A stretch of DNA of 64,000 nt from Halomonas sp. ALS9 (GCF_001651035.1 NZ_LXRG01000210.1:1-64000); one strand, 5' to 3'; shown: positions 26,000 to 34,815, numbered from the stretch's first letter. Numbers and translations: made by a program. The notes: generated by a model not told the origin, from the sequence alone.

Positions 26000-26215
26000 T
26001 TACATGTCCTCGCTTTCCATTTCCTCTTCCATATCCATATCGCTTTCCATGTCCATATCGCCTTCCATAGAGCCGCTTTCCATGTCGCCATTTTCCATTG
26101 ACTCATGCATGTCGTCTTCCATCATGCCGTCGTCAGACATCATTTCATCCGCATAGCTGGCGGTAGCCATCAGGCTGAATAGGCAGATGGCGGCAATGGT
26201 AGTGAGCTTTTTCAT
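26000..26215 (-). CDS. MrpX-like exported methionine-rich acidic peptide
   Basis: A 71-residue protein. The first 22 residues form a signal peptide (KKLTTIAAICLFSLMATASY) with a likely cleavage site at ASYA. The 49-residue mature part has 14 Met and 23 Asp/Glu, no Lys, Arg or Cys, and reads as irregular repeats such as DMDMESDMDM. That composition fits a periplasmic Met-rich oxidant sink, as described for MrpX of Azospira suillum, whose oxidised Met is repaired by the linked MsrP. It opens a leftward gene run into the response regulator, kinase, msrP and msrQ. A metal-binding role is an alternative. Confidence 0.75.
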   Translation of the reverse strand: MKKLTTIAAICLFSLMATASYADEMMSDDGMMEDDMHESMENGDMESGSMEGDMDMESDMDMEEEMESEDM

Positions 26216-26219
26216 CGTA

Positions 26220-26235
26220 AATTCTCCCGAGAATT
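26220..26235 (-). promoter_or_regulatory. Ribosome-site palindrome of the Met-rich gene
   Basis: AATTCTCGGGAGAATT is a perfect 16-base palindrome containing the ribosome site GGGAG, eight bases before the ATG at 26215. In RNA it can form a six-pair stem with a CGGG tetraloop that partly buries the ribosome site, so translation may be controlled. Confidence 0.45.
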
Positions 26236-26238
26236 AGG

Positions 26239-26255
26239 CCTGCCCGGCGGGCAGG
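26239..26255 (-). promoter_or_regulatory. Leader hairpin of the Met-rich gene
   Basis: CCTGCCC-GGC-GGGCAGG is a perfect seven-pair GC-rich stem with a three-base loop, immediately upstream of the ribosome-site palindrome. It may protect the mRNA 5' end or form part of a regulatory leader. No T tract follows, so it is not a terminator. Confidence 0.4.
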
Positions 26256-26281
26256 TTCGTCACCATTCTCGGTGCTCACCA

Positions 26282-26340
26282 TCACACTAGAATCACGCAA
26301 TACTAAAGAGTGTATCGCGCATATCTCACAAAAGTATCAC
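26282..26340. promoter_or_regulatory. Phased direct repeats, probable response-regulator binding sites
   Basis: TCAC occurs at 26282 and 26293 (11 apart) and again at 26326 and 26337 (11 apart); the two pairs are offset by 44 bases, four helical turns. The repeated 18-base blocks at 26281 and 26325 agree at 13 positions, with shared AG-ATCACG. Direct repeats with 11-base period are the usual target of OmpR-family dimers. The site sits between the Met-rich gene and the divergent DUF2157 operon. Confidence 0.55.
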
Positions 26341-26424
26341 GACGGGTAAAGGATAGAGTGATGACAGTACCCCTTTTGTGGTGTCAACTGACTGGTATTC
26401 AGCGTTCAATCAACAAGGAACCCC

Positions 26425-27399
26425 ATGGCCACTACACGCCGAGAATTGGTGTCGTTAATTGAGCAGAGCGTCATTCCGCCTGACCAAGTGACGCGCGCAG
26501 TGACCACTGCCGGACTACACCCTTCTGCCCGCGCCTGGACGGTATTTATCGATCGCCTGTTGCTATGGCTAGGTGGCTTGGCGTTGGCCTTCGCGGTGCT
26601 GTTTTTCGTGGCCTATAACTGGGCAGAAATGGGGCGCTGGCTGCGCTTTGGGGTGGTGCAAGCAGCGATAGTGCTGGCGATGGGCGTCACCGTTTGGGGC
26701 AAGGCCAGCCCTACGGTCAAGCGGGTAGCGTTAACGGCTGCTTCGCTGCTGGTGGGCGTACTGTTGGCGCTGTTTGGGCAGGTTTACCAAACCGGTGCCG
26801 ACCCCTGGCAGCTGTTTTTTAGCTGGGCGGTGTTGACGTTGCCCTGGGTCTGGGTAGCGCGTTTTGAGCTGCTTTGGGTGCTGTGGCTGGGGTTGCTGAA
26901 TTTGGCTATCGGGCTCTATTTGCGCACCTGGGGAGGGCCGTTGAGCGTTCTCATCAGTAGTGATGCAGCGCTGTGGGGGCTGTTTGGGCTCAATACTCTA
27001 GCATTGGTCATTTGGGAGTGGGGCGCCCGTTTCCGGAGCTGGCCACGGCAGTGGGCGGTACGCTTGCTGGCGGTGGGCAGTGGGGTGCCAATAACACTGT
27101 TAATGATGACGCTGATCGCCGATTCAGGCCTCTCTTGGTCGCCAGTGCTGGCGGCTTACCCGCTCTGGTTGGCAGCGCTATATGGCGTTTACCGTTGCTG
27201 GCGGCCTGAGCTGTTTATGATCGCGGGGGGCTGTATTTCGCTGTTAACGGTGGCCACGCTACTGCTTGCCAGGATGTTGCTCTGGGAGGGTGAGTGGCAG
27301 GAGGGAAGTCTGATGCTGATCGCCATTGCGGTGCTGGTGATGGGCGCCGGAGCGGTGGTTTGGCTGAAGCGGCTGCATCGGGAGATGTCCCCGCCATGA
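26425..27399 (+). CDS. DUF2157 domain membrane protein
   Basis: A 324-residue protein. A soluble N-terminal stretch (RRELVSLIEQSVIPPDQV) is typical of DUF2157, followed by about eight transmembrane helices, beginning with LLLWLGGLALAFAVLFFVAY. The family has no proven function but commonly precedes DUF4401 and GDYXXLXY genes, as here. AAGGA precedes the ATG, and the stop overlaps the next start (ATGA). It lies divergent to the Met-rich gene and shares its upstream repeats. Confidence 0.85.
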   Translation: MATTRRELVSLIEQSVIPPDQVTRAVTTAGLHPSARAWTVFIDRLLLWLGGLALAFAVLFFVAYNWAEMGRWLRFGVVQAAIVLAMGVTVWGKASPTVKRVALTAASLLVGVLLALFGQVYQTGADPWQLFFSWAVLTLPWVWVARFELLWVLWLGLLNLAIGLYLRTWGGPLSVLISSDAALWGLFGLNTLALVIWEWGARFRSWPRQWAVRLLAVGSGVPITLLMMTLIADSGLSWSPVLAAYPLWLAALYGVYRCWRPELFMIAGGCISLLTVATLLLARMLLWEGEWQEGSLMLIAIAVLVMGAGAVVWLKRLHREMSPP

Positions 27400-28499
27400 A
27401 CAACATGAATGAGTTAAAAGCTAGGCTGAGCCAAGCGGGTATTCCGTTAAACGAGCCTACCTCTTCAGCGCAGTTGCAAACCCCTTGGTTTGTACGTGCG
27501 CTGCAGGCGTTTTCAGGCTGGCTGGCGGCGCTGTTTTTGCTCGGATTTATCGCCATGGGGGTGGTGTTTATGGTGGAGAGCCCAGCGGCGTCGTTAGGCC
27601 TGGGGCTTGCCATGATCGGCGCTGCATGTGCGCTATTACGTTCGGCGCGTAGCGATGTGCTTGAACACTTGGCGCTGGCGGTGAGCCTGGCGGGGCAATT
27701 GCTAGTGGCCTGGGCAGCGATAGAGTTCTGGAGCGAATCCGCTTACTCATTATGGTCGTTGCTGGGATGGTCGCTATTTGGCTTGCAGGCGGTGCTGGCG
27801 CTGGTAATACCGAGCCTGGTTCATCGCACGTTTTCTGCCTTTGCCGCCAGCTTGGCGCTGTATATGGCCTTGGCAGTAAGCGACTTGGAACTCGTTGCAA
27901 ATGGGCTGGTGCTATTAGCACTTACCTTGCTTTGGCTGAATGAATTTCGTTGGCCGCAGCGTATAAGGAGTGTTCAGGCGTGGGGCTACGGCTTGCTAAT
28001 GGGGTTACTCGTCATACAAGGGTTAGCGCATAGTGGCCAGCCCTTTTGGTTAGGGGTTGAAGGACAGCAAATAGGCGACGGCGCTTGGATGGCTCTTGGG
28101 ATAGACCTTGAGGATATAGACCCTTGGTTAAGCGCTGTATTGTTAGCGCTGACGCTAGTATTACTGCTGTATAGCATTTTTCACACGCTCCGCTCACCCA
28201 TGCTGTATTGGCATGCCGCTATAGGTGTGGCCGTGATGCTGCTGATTTCTCTTTACCTGCCAGCGGTTGTGCAAGGCGTTGTAGTGTTGCTACTAGGTTT
28301 CGCGATTGGTCATCGCCTGTTGGTGGGGCTAGGCATGTTTTCGTTACTGCTGGCCATGGGTAGTTATTACTACTGGTTGGATACCACGTTATTAATCAAA
28401 GCACTAACGCTAATTGTGATAGGGGTAATGCTCCTATCGCTGCGTTGGTTGTTACGGTGGTTGAGTCCGTTGGATGATAAGCGGGAGCTTAAACCATGA
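27396..28499 (+). CDS. DUF4401 domain membrane protein
   Basis: A 367-residue polytopic membrane protein with about ten helices after a short soluble N-terminus (MNNMNELKARLSQAGIPLNE). It matches the DUF4401 family by neighbours and by PWFVRALQAFSGWLAALFLLGF near residue 30. Its start overlaps the DUF2157 stop, and its stop overlaps the next start, so the three genes form a tight operon. Function is unknown. Confidence 0.8.
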   Translation: MNNMNELKARLSQAGIPLNEPTSSAQLQTPWFVRALQAFSGWLAALFLLGFIAMGVVFMVESPAASLGLGLAMIGAACALLRSARSDVLEHLALAVSLAGQLLVAWAAIEFWSESAYSLWSLLGWSLFGLQAVLALVIPSLVHRTFSAFAASLALYMALAVSDLELVANGLVLLALTLLWLNEFRWPQRIRSVQAWGYGLLMGLLVIQGLAHSGQPFWLGVEGQQIGDGAWMALGIDLEDIDPWLSAVLLALTLVLLLYSIFHTLRSPMLYWHAAIGVAVMLLISLYLPAVVQGVVVLLLGFAIGHRLLVGLGMFSLLLAMGSYYYWLDTTLLIKALTLIVIGVMLLSLRWLLRWLSPLDDKRELKP

Positions 28500-29020
28500 T
28501 GCGTCGCGCTAAATGGCACCGGACTGTCATTATTGTGGCCACATTGCTGGTTCTTGCAGTGGTGAACTGGGCGATTTGGCAGAAAGAGCGCCACTTGGCC
28601 GTGGGTGAGATCGTCTATTTGGAACTGGCGCCGGTCGACCCGCGCTCATTGATGCAGGGCGATTATATGGCGCTAAACTTTGCGCTGGGTAATCAAATTC
28701 AAAGCGCGCTTCATCAGAGGGAGCATGATGCGAACTCGCTCAAAGCACGTAACGGCTACGTGGTGGTGCATTTGGATGAACAGCGTATTGCCCACTTCCA
28801 GAGACTGGACGAAGGCTCGCCTTTACGCGATGACGAACGGCGCCTTCGCTACCGGCTGCGCAGCGGCCAAGTACGCTTCGCCACCGATGCATTCTTCTTT
28901 CAGGAGGGGCACGGCGAACGTTATGAATCTGCTCGCTACGGGCAGTTCCGTGTCAACGAGCAAGGTGACCCCTTGCTCGTTTCTCTACACGATGAAGCCT
29001 TTGCGAACCTCAGCCCGTAG
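28496..29020 (+). CDS. GDYXXLXY domain protein
   Basis: A 174-residue protein with one N-terminal membrane anchor (VIIVATLLVLAVVNWAIW) and an extracytoplasmic domain bearing the family signature GDYMALNF near residue 62. It is the third gene of the DUF2157-DUF4401-GDYXXLXY operon, overlapping the previous stop by four bases. The trio probably forms one membrane complex. Function is unknown. Confidence 0.85.
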   Translation: MMRRAKWHRTVIIVATLLVLAVVNWAIWQKERHLAVGEIVYLELAPVDPRSLMQGDYMALNFALGNQIQSALHQREHDANSLKARNGYVVVHLDEQRIAHFQRLDEGSPLRDDERRLRYRLRSGQVRFATDAFFFQEGHGERYESARYGQFRVNEQGDPLLVSLHDEAFANLSP

Positions 29021-29034
29021 AGGGCTTTCGAGTC

Positions 29035-30372
29035 TTAAGCAATCTGACGCTCAGCTGTGGCCGAAGCGGTGGCTCGGCGTAGGAAATCTCGGTTGATGGG
29101 GCTGTGCGGCTTGAGCGACAAGCGTTCGTTGGCCATTCCCTCAGCAAGTTCTCGATTACCGCCGCGCAAGGCGGCCTCTGTCAGCGTCCAGTCGATGATG
29201 TCGCGCTGGGCATGACTACCGCCGAAGGCGTTGGCTATAAAGCGTACCGCATGCAGGCGCGCGGTCGCGGTGGCATAGTCGCCATGCCAGAAGGCAACAA
29301 ACCCTTCGGCTAAGGGTAGCCCGATGCGTCGAGCCCAGGTTGCTGCTTCGGAGCTGTGGTCATTATTGCGTAGCATCGTCAGCAGTGCCTCCACCCGGCC
29401 GTCGCGTCCGGCGCCCAGGTAGGCCATGACCGCATGCCAATCGTTAAAGGGGTAAAGCTGACCGTCCGCGTGTTGTTCCCAGGCGGCCGCCAGTTCCTGC
29501 CAACGCTCTCCGACGTCCTGTCCGGTGAGAGTCAGCCGCCACAGCAACGCTGAGGCGTCGATCATATCCAGCACCACGGCGCTGCGCTCTTGGCGGATTG
29601 GGCCGTCATAGAGAGCCAACACTTCTCTGGTCTGTCCGAGATCGAGGTGGCAGAGGGCGAGATGCCACCAGTTATGCACCTTGAACAGATTGTCGTCGCC
29701 CGACCAGTAAGGCTCGCGTGCGGTCATCCAGCCAATGCCATCCTGGGCACGGCCCTGCATCTCCATGACGTGGGCGACGGCGTGGTGCGCCCAGCAATCG
29801 AGCGGTTGCAGATCCAGCGCTTGTCGGCCCACCTCCTCGGCGTGGGTATAGTCGCCTGTCTCCTCTAGACCAAAGGCATACATGCCCATTGCAATCGAAT
29901 GCCCGGGGATATCAGATGACCATCGAGGCAGTACGCGAGCGATGCGGTCACGCAGGTTACGTGCATTAGCGCGGTAGAAGTCGACTAAATGACCGGCTTG
30001 CAGGGCCAGCAGATCATGTGGGTAGCGCAGATTATGGTAATCCAGGGCGATCCCCGCGGCGCTCCATTCGCCGGCAAGCAACTGCGCTAGGATGGCGGCA
30101 TGGGAGGCCTCCCGGTCATTCAAGCGTGCACCGTTAGTAGCGGCCAGGTCGGCTTTGGCTGCGGCTGCAGCGGCGGGTTCTGTGGCCAGAGCAAACAGAT
30201 AGGCCCTGGCGATTCGCGCCATAGTGAAGTTTGGGGCAGCTTGAATCGCCTGATCCAACGGGGTGACAGGGTCGCCGCGGTAGAGATTGAAGGCGTCGAT
30301 AGCGCGGTGGTAAAGCTCCTGGGTTTCGGATGTGGCGCCGGGCAGGGCGTTGCCTTGGCGGTCGGTCAGCAT
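29035..30372 (-). CDS. TTC38-like tetratricopeptide protein
   Basis: A 445-residue cytoplasmic, helix-rich protein resembling tetratricopeptide repeat protein 38. Typical stretches are AYLFALATEPAAAAAAKADL, SIAMGMYAFGLEETGDYTHA, CWAHHAVAHVMEMQGRAQDG and NWWHLALCHLDLG. The biochemical role of the family is unclear. The start at 30372 is preceded by GGAG; an upstream extension of 26 codons lacks support. Divergent to an AraC regulator. Confidence 0.85.
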   Translation of the reverse strand: MLTDRQGNALPGATSETQELYHRAIDAFNLYRGDPVTPLDQAIQAAPNFTMARIARAYLFALATEPAAAAAAKADLAATNGARLNDREASHAAILAQLLAGEWSAAGIALDYHNLRYPHDLLALQAGHLVDFYRANARNLRDRIARVLPRWSSDIPGHSIAMGMYAFGLEETGDYTHAEEVGRQALDLQPLDCWAHHAVAHVMEMQGRAQDGIGWMTAREPYWSGDDNLFKVHNWWHLALCHLDLGQTREVLALYDGPIRQERSAVVLDMIDASALLWRLTLTGQDVGERWQELAAAWEQHADGQLYPFNDWHAVMAYLGAGRDGRVEALLTMLRNNDHSSEAATWARRIGLPLAEGFVAFWHGDYATATARLHAVRFIANAFGGSHAQRDIIDWTLTEAALRGGNRELAEGMANERLSLKPHSPINRDFLRRATASATAERQIA

Positions 30373-30541
30373 AGTAGGTATCTCCAGTTTGGTGTTGTGA
30401 TTATTGGCGGTGACAGTCTTTTGCCCCTCGGCGGCGGCCAGCCCACTCACCAGGCTGCTAGACTACGATGAGGTACGGGAGACTTTAATGGTCGAGGCGC
30501 CGGCTTTGTTGTCCGATCCGCCGCGATAGAGGCAAAGCCCC

Positions 30542-31510
30542 ATGGATGCTGCACTCGATGTGCTGCGCATGATTCGCTTTACCGGTGGCATCTTTCTTGA
30601 TGCAGAGTTCACTGCGCCCTGGTGTGTGAGGGCACAGGTCACCCCAGAAGATTGCCAGCCATTCACCCCAGTGCCTGAAAGTATCCTCGCCTATCACTAC
30701 GTCAGTGCTGGGCGGCTGTTGCTACAGGTCGGCAAGGAGCTACCCGTGATAGTGTCGGCAGGACATATTGTGCTCTTGCCGCGCAATGACCCGCATCTTC
30801 TCGGCAGTGAGCTGGGTGTTCAGCCCGTCAGCGTTGACCATCTGCTAAAGCCCATTAGCGGTAGCGGGCTGGCTCGGATCGTTCATGGCGGTGGCGGTGA
30901 AACCACGCGCTTGCTGTGTGGTTTTCTACATAGTGAGACGCCCTGTGCTGCACTGATAGGCGTGCTACCCAGGGTGATGGCATTGGACGTGGTAGAGGGG
31001 GCAGCCAGGACATGGATCGAAAGCTCCTTTCGCTTTGCCGCCTCTGAGTTAGCCGCTGGGTCGATACGCTCGCCAGCGCTGCTGGCTAGGCTTGCCGAAT
31101 TGCTGTTCATCGAAGCCGCGCAGCTTTATCTCTCCCGCCTGCCGCCCGAGCAGCGATCCTGGGTCGGAGGGTTGGCTGACCCCTTTATCAGCCGTGCGTT
31201 GACCCAGCTACATGACTTCCCCGCGCGACACTGGACAACGCAAGTGTTGGCGAGCCAGGTAGGGCTTTCTCGCTCTGCCTTTGCCGAGCGTTTCAGCGAG
31301 TTGGTGGGCGTGCCTCCGATGCGCTATTTGGTAAGGCTACGTATGCAGATCGCTGCCCGTCGCTTGCGCGAGACACCGACCCCCATCTCGCGTATCGCAT
31401 TGGAAGTGGGTTACGAGTCTGAAGCTGCTTTCAGCAAGGCTTTCAAGCGCGCATTTGGAGAGCCTCCAGCGACGTGGCGACGTAAGCAACGATCACTGCA
31501 TCGGCCCTGA
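30542..31510 (+). CDS. AraC family regulator with cupin sensor
   Basis: A 322-residue regulator. The N-terminal cupin-6-type domain (residues 8-185) has LDAEFTAPWCVRAQ and SAGHIVLLPRNDPHLLG. The C-terminal double HTH (about 215-315) has TTQVLASQVGLSRSAFAERF, VGVPPMRYLVRLRM and the AraC signature RIALEVGYESEAAFSKAFKR. AGAGG precedes the ATG. It is divergent from the TTC38-like gene, which it may regulate. The ligand is unknown. Confidence 0.9.
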   Translation: MDAALDVLRMIRFTGGIFLDAEFTAPWCVRAQVTPEDCQPFTPVPESILAYHYVSAGRLLLQVGKELPVIVSAGHIVLLPRNDPHLLGSELGVQPVSVDHLLKPISGSGLARIVHGGGGETTRLLCGFLHSETPCAALIGVLPRVMALDVVEGAARTWIESSFRFAASELAAGSIRSPALLARLAELLFIEAAQLYLSRLPPEQRSWVGGLADPFISRALTQLHDFPARHWTTQVLASQVGLSRSAFAERFSELVGVPPMRYLVRLRMQIAARRLRETPTPISRIALEVGYESEAAFSKAFKRAFGEPPATWRRKQRSLHRP

Positions 31511-31695
31511 CGGACGAACTGCATGTCGCAGCCTTAACGTTCAATTGCCTGCTGCGCCTTGCACCATCATGAAAGGTAGGCTGTAATTTGCGCTTCCACT
31601 ACCAAGGATGGCGCCGTGTTTTTCACGGGGCTCTGGCTACGTGTTTAGTCTGTCGGTGGTTAGCAAACTGGCCCACTTTACTGAATAAGGCATAT

Positions 31696-33423
31696 ATGAA
31701 AGCAAACGGCTCGTGGCTCGCATGGGGGTTGGTGGTATTGGCTCTGACCTTTTCAAACCTATGCGCGGCGCAAACTCAAGGAGGAGAGAGCGAGGATAGC
31801 CGGTGGTTTACGGTTGATTCACTGAATAACGGCCTTGGCGAGGCCCCTGAAGAGGCAGTTCGGGTAACGCCAAGGGAGTCGATCAGGAGTTTTCTGGATC
31901 TGACGGGGCAGGAAGAGTATGAGGCCGCTGCGCATATGCTCAACCTTGCCGAATTCTCAGAAGACGAACAGCGCGAGCAGGGTAGCGAACTAGCTCGGCA
32001 GTTGGCGGAGATCCTTCAGCGCGGAGAGTGGCTTAGCGTCTCTGATCTACCGGGCCGAGAAGATGCCTTAATTGAAGGCGCTGCAGGCGAAAATCCTCGT
32101 GTCGGTGAGACGCGTCGTAATATCGAAGTGTCATCCTTAAAAGTCAATGGTGAAACCTATGATATTCGGCTAGGTCGTTACCGCGTCGGTGAAGAGGAGC
32201 CTGTGTGGCTAATCATGCCGATCAGCGTGTCGTACATTCCGGTGCTTTATGAGCAGTACGGCCCCTCGATGCTGGAAAGCTATATCCCTGAGCGTCTCCA
32301 GTCATCATTTGGCATCTTGAGGATTTGGGAGTGGCTTGCCATTCCGATTTTTTTGATCTTCGTTGGTGTCGTCGGATGGGGAGTTCATTGCCTGGTTGGT
32401 TTAATGTCGAAATGGCTGCCTTCAGGGGTATCAAGTATTTTCGCCAGCCAAATTGGCATGCCTGCCGCGCTGATTGCGATGTCACTGGTCACCCAGATGT
32501 TGCTGGATTATGTGGTGTCGTTTTCGGCGGTCGCCACGACCACCTTTCGGGTGCTGTTAATTAGTATTTTGGCCTGGGGCGTCGGCACGATTGCGCTGCG
32601 CTTGGTGGATACCATCATGCTGCGTTTGACGCGCCGCATTGTAGGCGAAATTGATGACACTAAACCCAGGGATGAGCGCAGGCTGCTGACATCTCTTTAT
32701 GCGTTGCGCCGGGCGATTATTCTGATCACCGTGACAGGTGTTTCTATTTATATCCTTGGTCAGGTGCAACTTTTTGAATCTTTAGGTTTATCTATCCTGG
32801 CCTCAGCTAGTGTGTTGGCAGTGCTGGTAGGTGTCGCGGGCCAGGCGGTATTGGGCAACATTTTAGCGTCGTTTCAACTGTCGTTTGCCAAGCCCATTCG
32901 TATTGGCGATCTGGTGATTTTTGAAGACCAGTGGTGCTATGTAGAAGGCATCTTTTATACCTTCATTCGCTTAAGGACATGGGACGAGCGGCGTTTGATC
33001 GTGCCTGTCACGTACTTTACGTCCAAGCCGTTCGAGAACTTGTCGGTCAAGAGCACCAAGATGTACCGATTCCTTGAGCTGACACTGCATTTGAGCGCAG
33101 ATATTGGCGTATTAAGGGATAAATTTATCGAGTTCGCGAAAGAAGAAGATAGCGTTATCGAGCATCACAAGTTGCTGTGCTATGTGACCGCGCAAACGGG
33201 TACAGCGCAAACCGTCTCTTGCTACTTAATGACCTCGGACCCGCTGGCAGGTTGGGCTGCGGAGATGAGCGTGCGCGAGAAGTTACTTGCTTACATCCGT
33301 GATAATCATCCCGAGTGGTGGCCAAGGGAGATCGTGGTGATCAGCCACCACGATATCGCCCGTGGTGAGCATGGCAAACGCGCTTCGGGAACGGAGAGTG
33401 CTGAGAAAGATTCACCTGAGTAG
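31696..33423 (+). CDS. MscS family mechanosensitive channel
   Basis: A 575-residue protein with a signal peptide (WLAWGLVVLALTFSNLCAA), a soluble periplasmic region (about 27-225), several transmembrane helices and the MscS pore/beta region (SILASASVLAVLVGVAGQAV, then FAKPIRIGDLVIFEDQWCYV). Such large MscS-type channels relieve turgor on osmotic downshift, important for halophiles. The start at 31696 gives the signal peptide and has AAGG; the upstream 36 codons do not look like a leader. Monocistronic. Confidence 0.88.
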   Translation: MKANGSWLAWGLVVLALTFSNLCAAQTQGGESEDSRWFTVDSLNNGLGEAPEEAVRVTPRESIRSFLDLTGQEEYEAAAHMLNLAEFSEDEQREQGSELARQLAEILQRGEWLSVSDLPGREDALIEGAAGENPRVGETRRNIEVSSLKVNGETYDIRLGRYRVGEEEPVWLIMPISVSYIPVLYEQYGPSMLESYIPERLQSSFGILRIWEWLAIPIFLIFVGVVGWGVHCLVGLMSKWLPSGVSSIFASQIGMPAALIAMSLVTQMLLDYVVSFSAVATTTFRVLLISILAWGVGTIALRLVDTIMLRLTRRIVGEIDDTKPRDERRLLTSLYALRRAIILITVTGVSIYILGQVQLFESLGLSILASASVLAVLVGVAGQAVLGNILASFQLSFAKPIRIGDLVIFEDQWCYVEGIFYTFIRLRTWDERRLIVPVTYFTSKPFENLSVKSTKMYRFLELTLHLSADIGVLRDKFIEFAKEEDSVIEHHKLLCYVTAQTGTAQTVSCYLMTSDPLAGWAAEMSVREKLLAYIRDNHPEWWPREIVVISHHDIARGEHGKRASGTESAEKDSPE

Positions 33424-33612
33424 CCGACGATTAGGCAGCGGCAAGTGCCGCTGCCTGGGTAATTGAGCAATAGAATAAACTTGACGAGATACAGGTGAAT
33501 TAAATAGGCGTGACTATGCACGCACTCGTTTCACAAGTGAAGATGATGTAGGTGTGTGAATAAACAACTTTTTTGCTATGATTGATGAAAATACATCTAG
33601 TAGAGGTGCGCC

Positions 33613-33984
33613 ATGCCTGCCCTTGCTCAAACAAAGCCCGCTTCTGAAATGGTGTTAGCTAAAGCGGTGCTACGTGCCGCCGAGCAGTTGGGGTTATCGC
33701 AGTCTGATTTAGCAGAAGTGCTTGGCGTACACCGCACCACCATTACGCAGCTTAAGAAAAACCTCAGGCTTGACCCTAATTCTAAACAGGGCGAACTGGC
33801 CTTGCTGCTCATTCGTTTGGCTCGGGCGTTGTTTACTCTAACCGGCGGCGATCAAAAATGGATTCAGCACTTTATGCATACGTCTAACCGTGTCACCGGC
33901 GGCATACCGGCGGAGCAGGTGATACGGTTAGAGGGGCTGTTTGCTGTTTTAAGATTCGTGGATGGTATGCGGGGTAAGGTGTGA
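33613..33984 (+). CDS. Xre/MbcA/ParS-like antitoxin
   Basis: A 123-residue DNA-binding protein. An Xre-like HTH (AAEQLGLSQSDLAEVLGVHR) is followed by a C-terminal DUF2384/MbcA-ParS region (LLLIRLARALFTLTGG, AEQVIRLEGLFAVLRFVDGM). It should bind and neutralise the RES toxin and repress its own promoter. GAGGTG precedes the ATG, with a possible -10 TATGAT at 33577. The stop overlaps the toxin GTG start by four bases. Confidence 0.88.
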   Translation: MPALAQTKPASEMVLAKAVLRAAEQLGLSQSDLAEVLGVHRTTITQLKKNLRLDPNSKQGELALLLIRLARALFTLTGGDQKWIQHFMHTSNRVTGGIPAEQVIRLEGLFAVLRFVDGMRGKV

Positions 33985-34730
33985 GTCTATGGGAAGTCTG
34001 TGGCGGTGAAAGTTATATCGAGCCTATCACCGGTACCCTCTATCGATTAGTAGAAAGCCAAGAGCAGGTGGCAACGCTTAGCTACGTGGATACCCTTGAA
34101 GAGCAGGAGCTTCTTGAAGCTCTGCTTGAAACGGCTAAGCCACCTTATCCCCAGCAAGAGCGAGAGCTGCACTACCTACTGAAAACGCCTTTTCGCTACC
34201 CGCCACTCAAATGGGGATCACGCTTTGGCCGAACTTTTGAGCCAAGCATCTTTTATGGTGGCAAAAGCATTGTTACCACATTAGCAGAGTCTGCTTTCTA
34301 CCGGCTTGTCTTCTGGGGCTCAATGGAAGGGGAGCCTGTGGCGGAGTCACTTCGCTCAGAACACACGCTCTTTTCGGTGGACTATGCCGTTAAATGGGGA
34401 GTGAAGTTAAATGCACAACCCTTCATCGAACACCTTGATGTATTAAAGCATCCGGTTGATTACGCCCCGTGTCAGCAATTGGGCAGTGCGATGCGCACGG
34501 CGAACCTTGAGGCCTTTGAGTATGCCTCCGCAAGAGATGTTCAGGGTGGTGCGTGCGTGGGCTTGTTTACCCCTGAGGCGTTCAAACAGTATGAGCCAAC
34601 CGACATGCGCCAATGGCTTTGCGTAACCAATGCTGAACAAGTGTCGTTCAAACGCAAAGATGCACTTGGTGTGCATACCTACTATCTCAATGATTTTCTG
34701 TATAACGGCGTGTTGCCGTTTCCTGCTTAG
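33981..34730 (+). CDS. RES domain toxin
   Basis: A 249-residue RES-fold protein. The domain carries the conserved Arg in GTLYRLVESQ, GSRFGRTFEPSIFYGGKSI, the Glu in LAESAFYRLVFWG, and a Ser in YASARDVQGG. Characterised RES toxins degrade or modify NAD+ or ADP-ribosylate targets, arresting growth. It starts with GTG overlapping the antitoxin stop. The pair appears complete and intact. Confidence 0.88.
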   Translation: MSLWEVCGGESYIEPITGTLYRLVESQEQVATLSYVDTLEEQELLEALLETAKPPYPQQERELHYLLKTPFRYPPLKWGSRFGRTFEPSIFYGGKSIVTTLAESAFYRLVFWGSMEGEPVAESLRSEHTLFSVDYAVKWGVKLNAQPFIEHLDVLKHPVDYAPCQQLGSAMRTANLEAFEYASARDVQGGACVGLFTPEAFKQYEPTDMRQWLCVTNAEQVSFKRKDALGVHTYYLNDFLYNGVLPFPA

Positions 34731-34815
34731 ATGACAAGATTGGCACTTGTTGATGATTAACACATTGTTGGTAGAAAGAGTTATGACAAAAAATCGCGAA
34801 GGTGTGGTTGCCTAA

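Noticed and set aside
34443..34763. Minus-strand frame opposite the RES toxin
   Set aside because: No ribosome site and no domain; explained as a shadow of the toxin.
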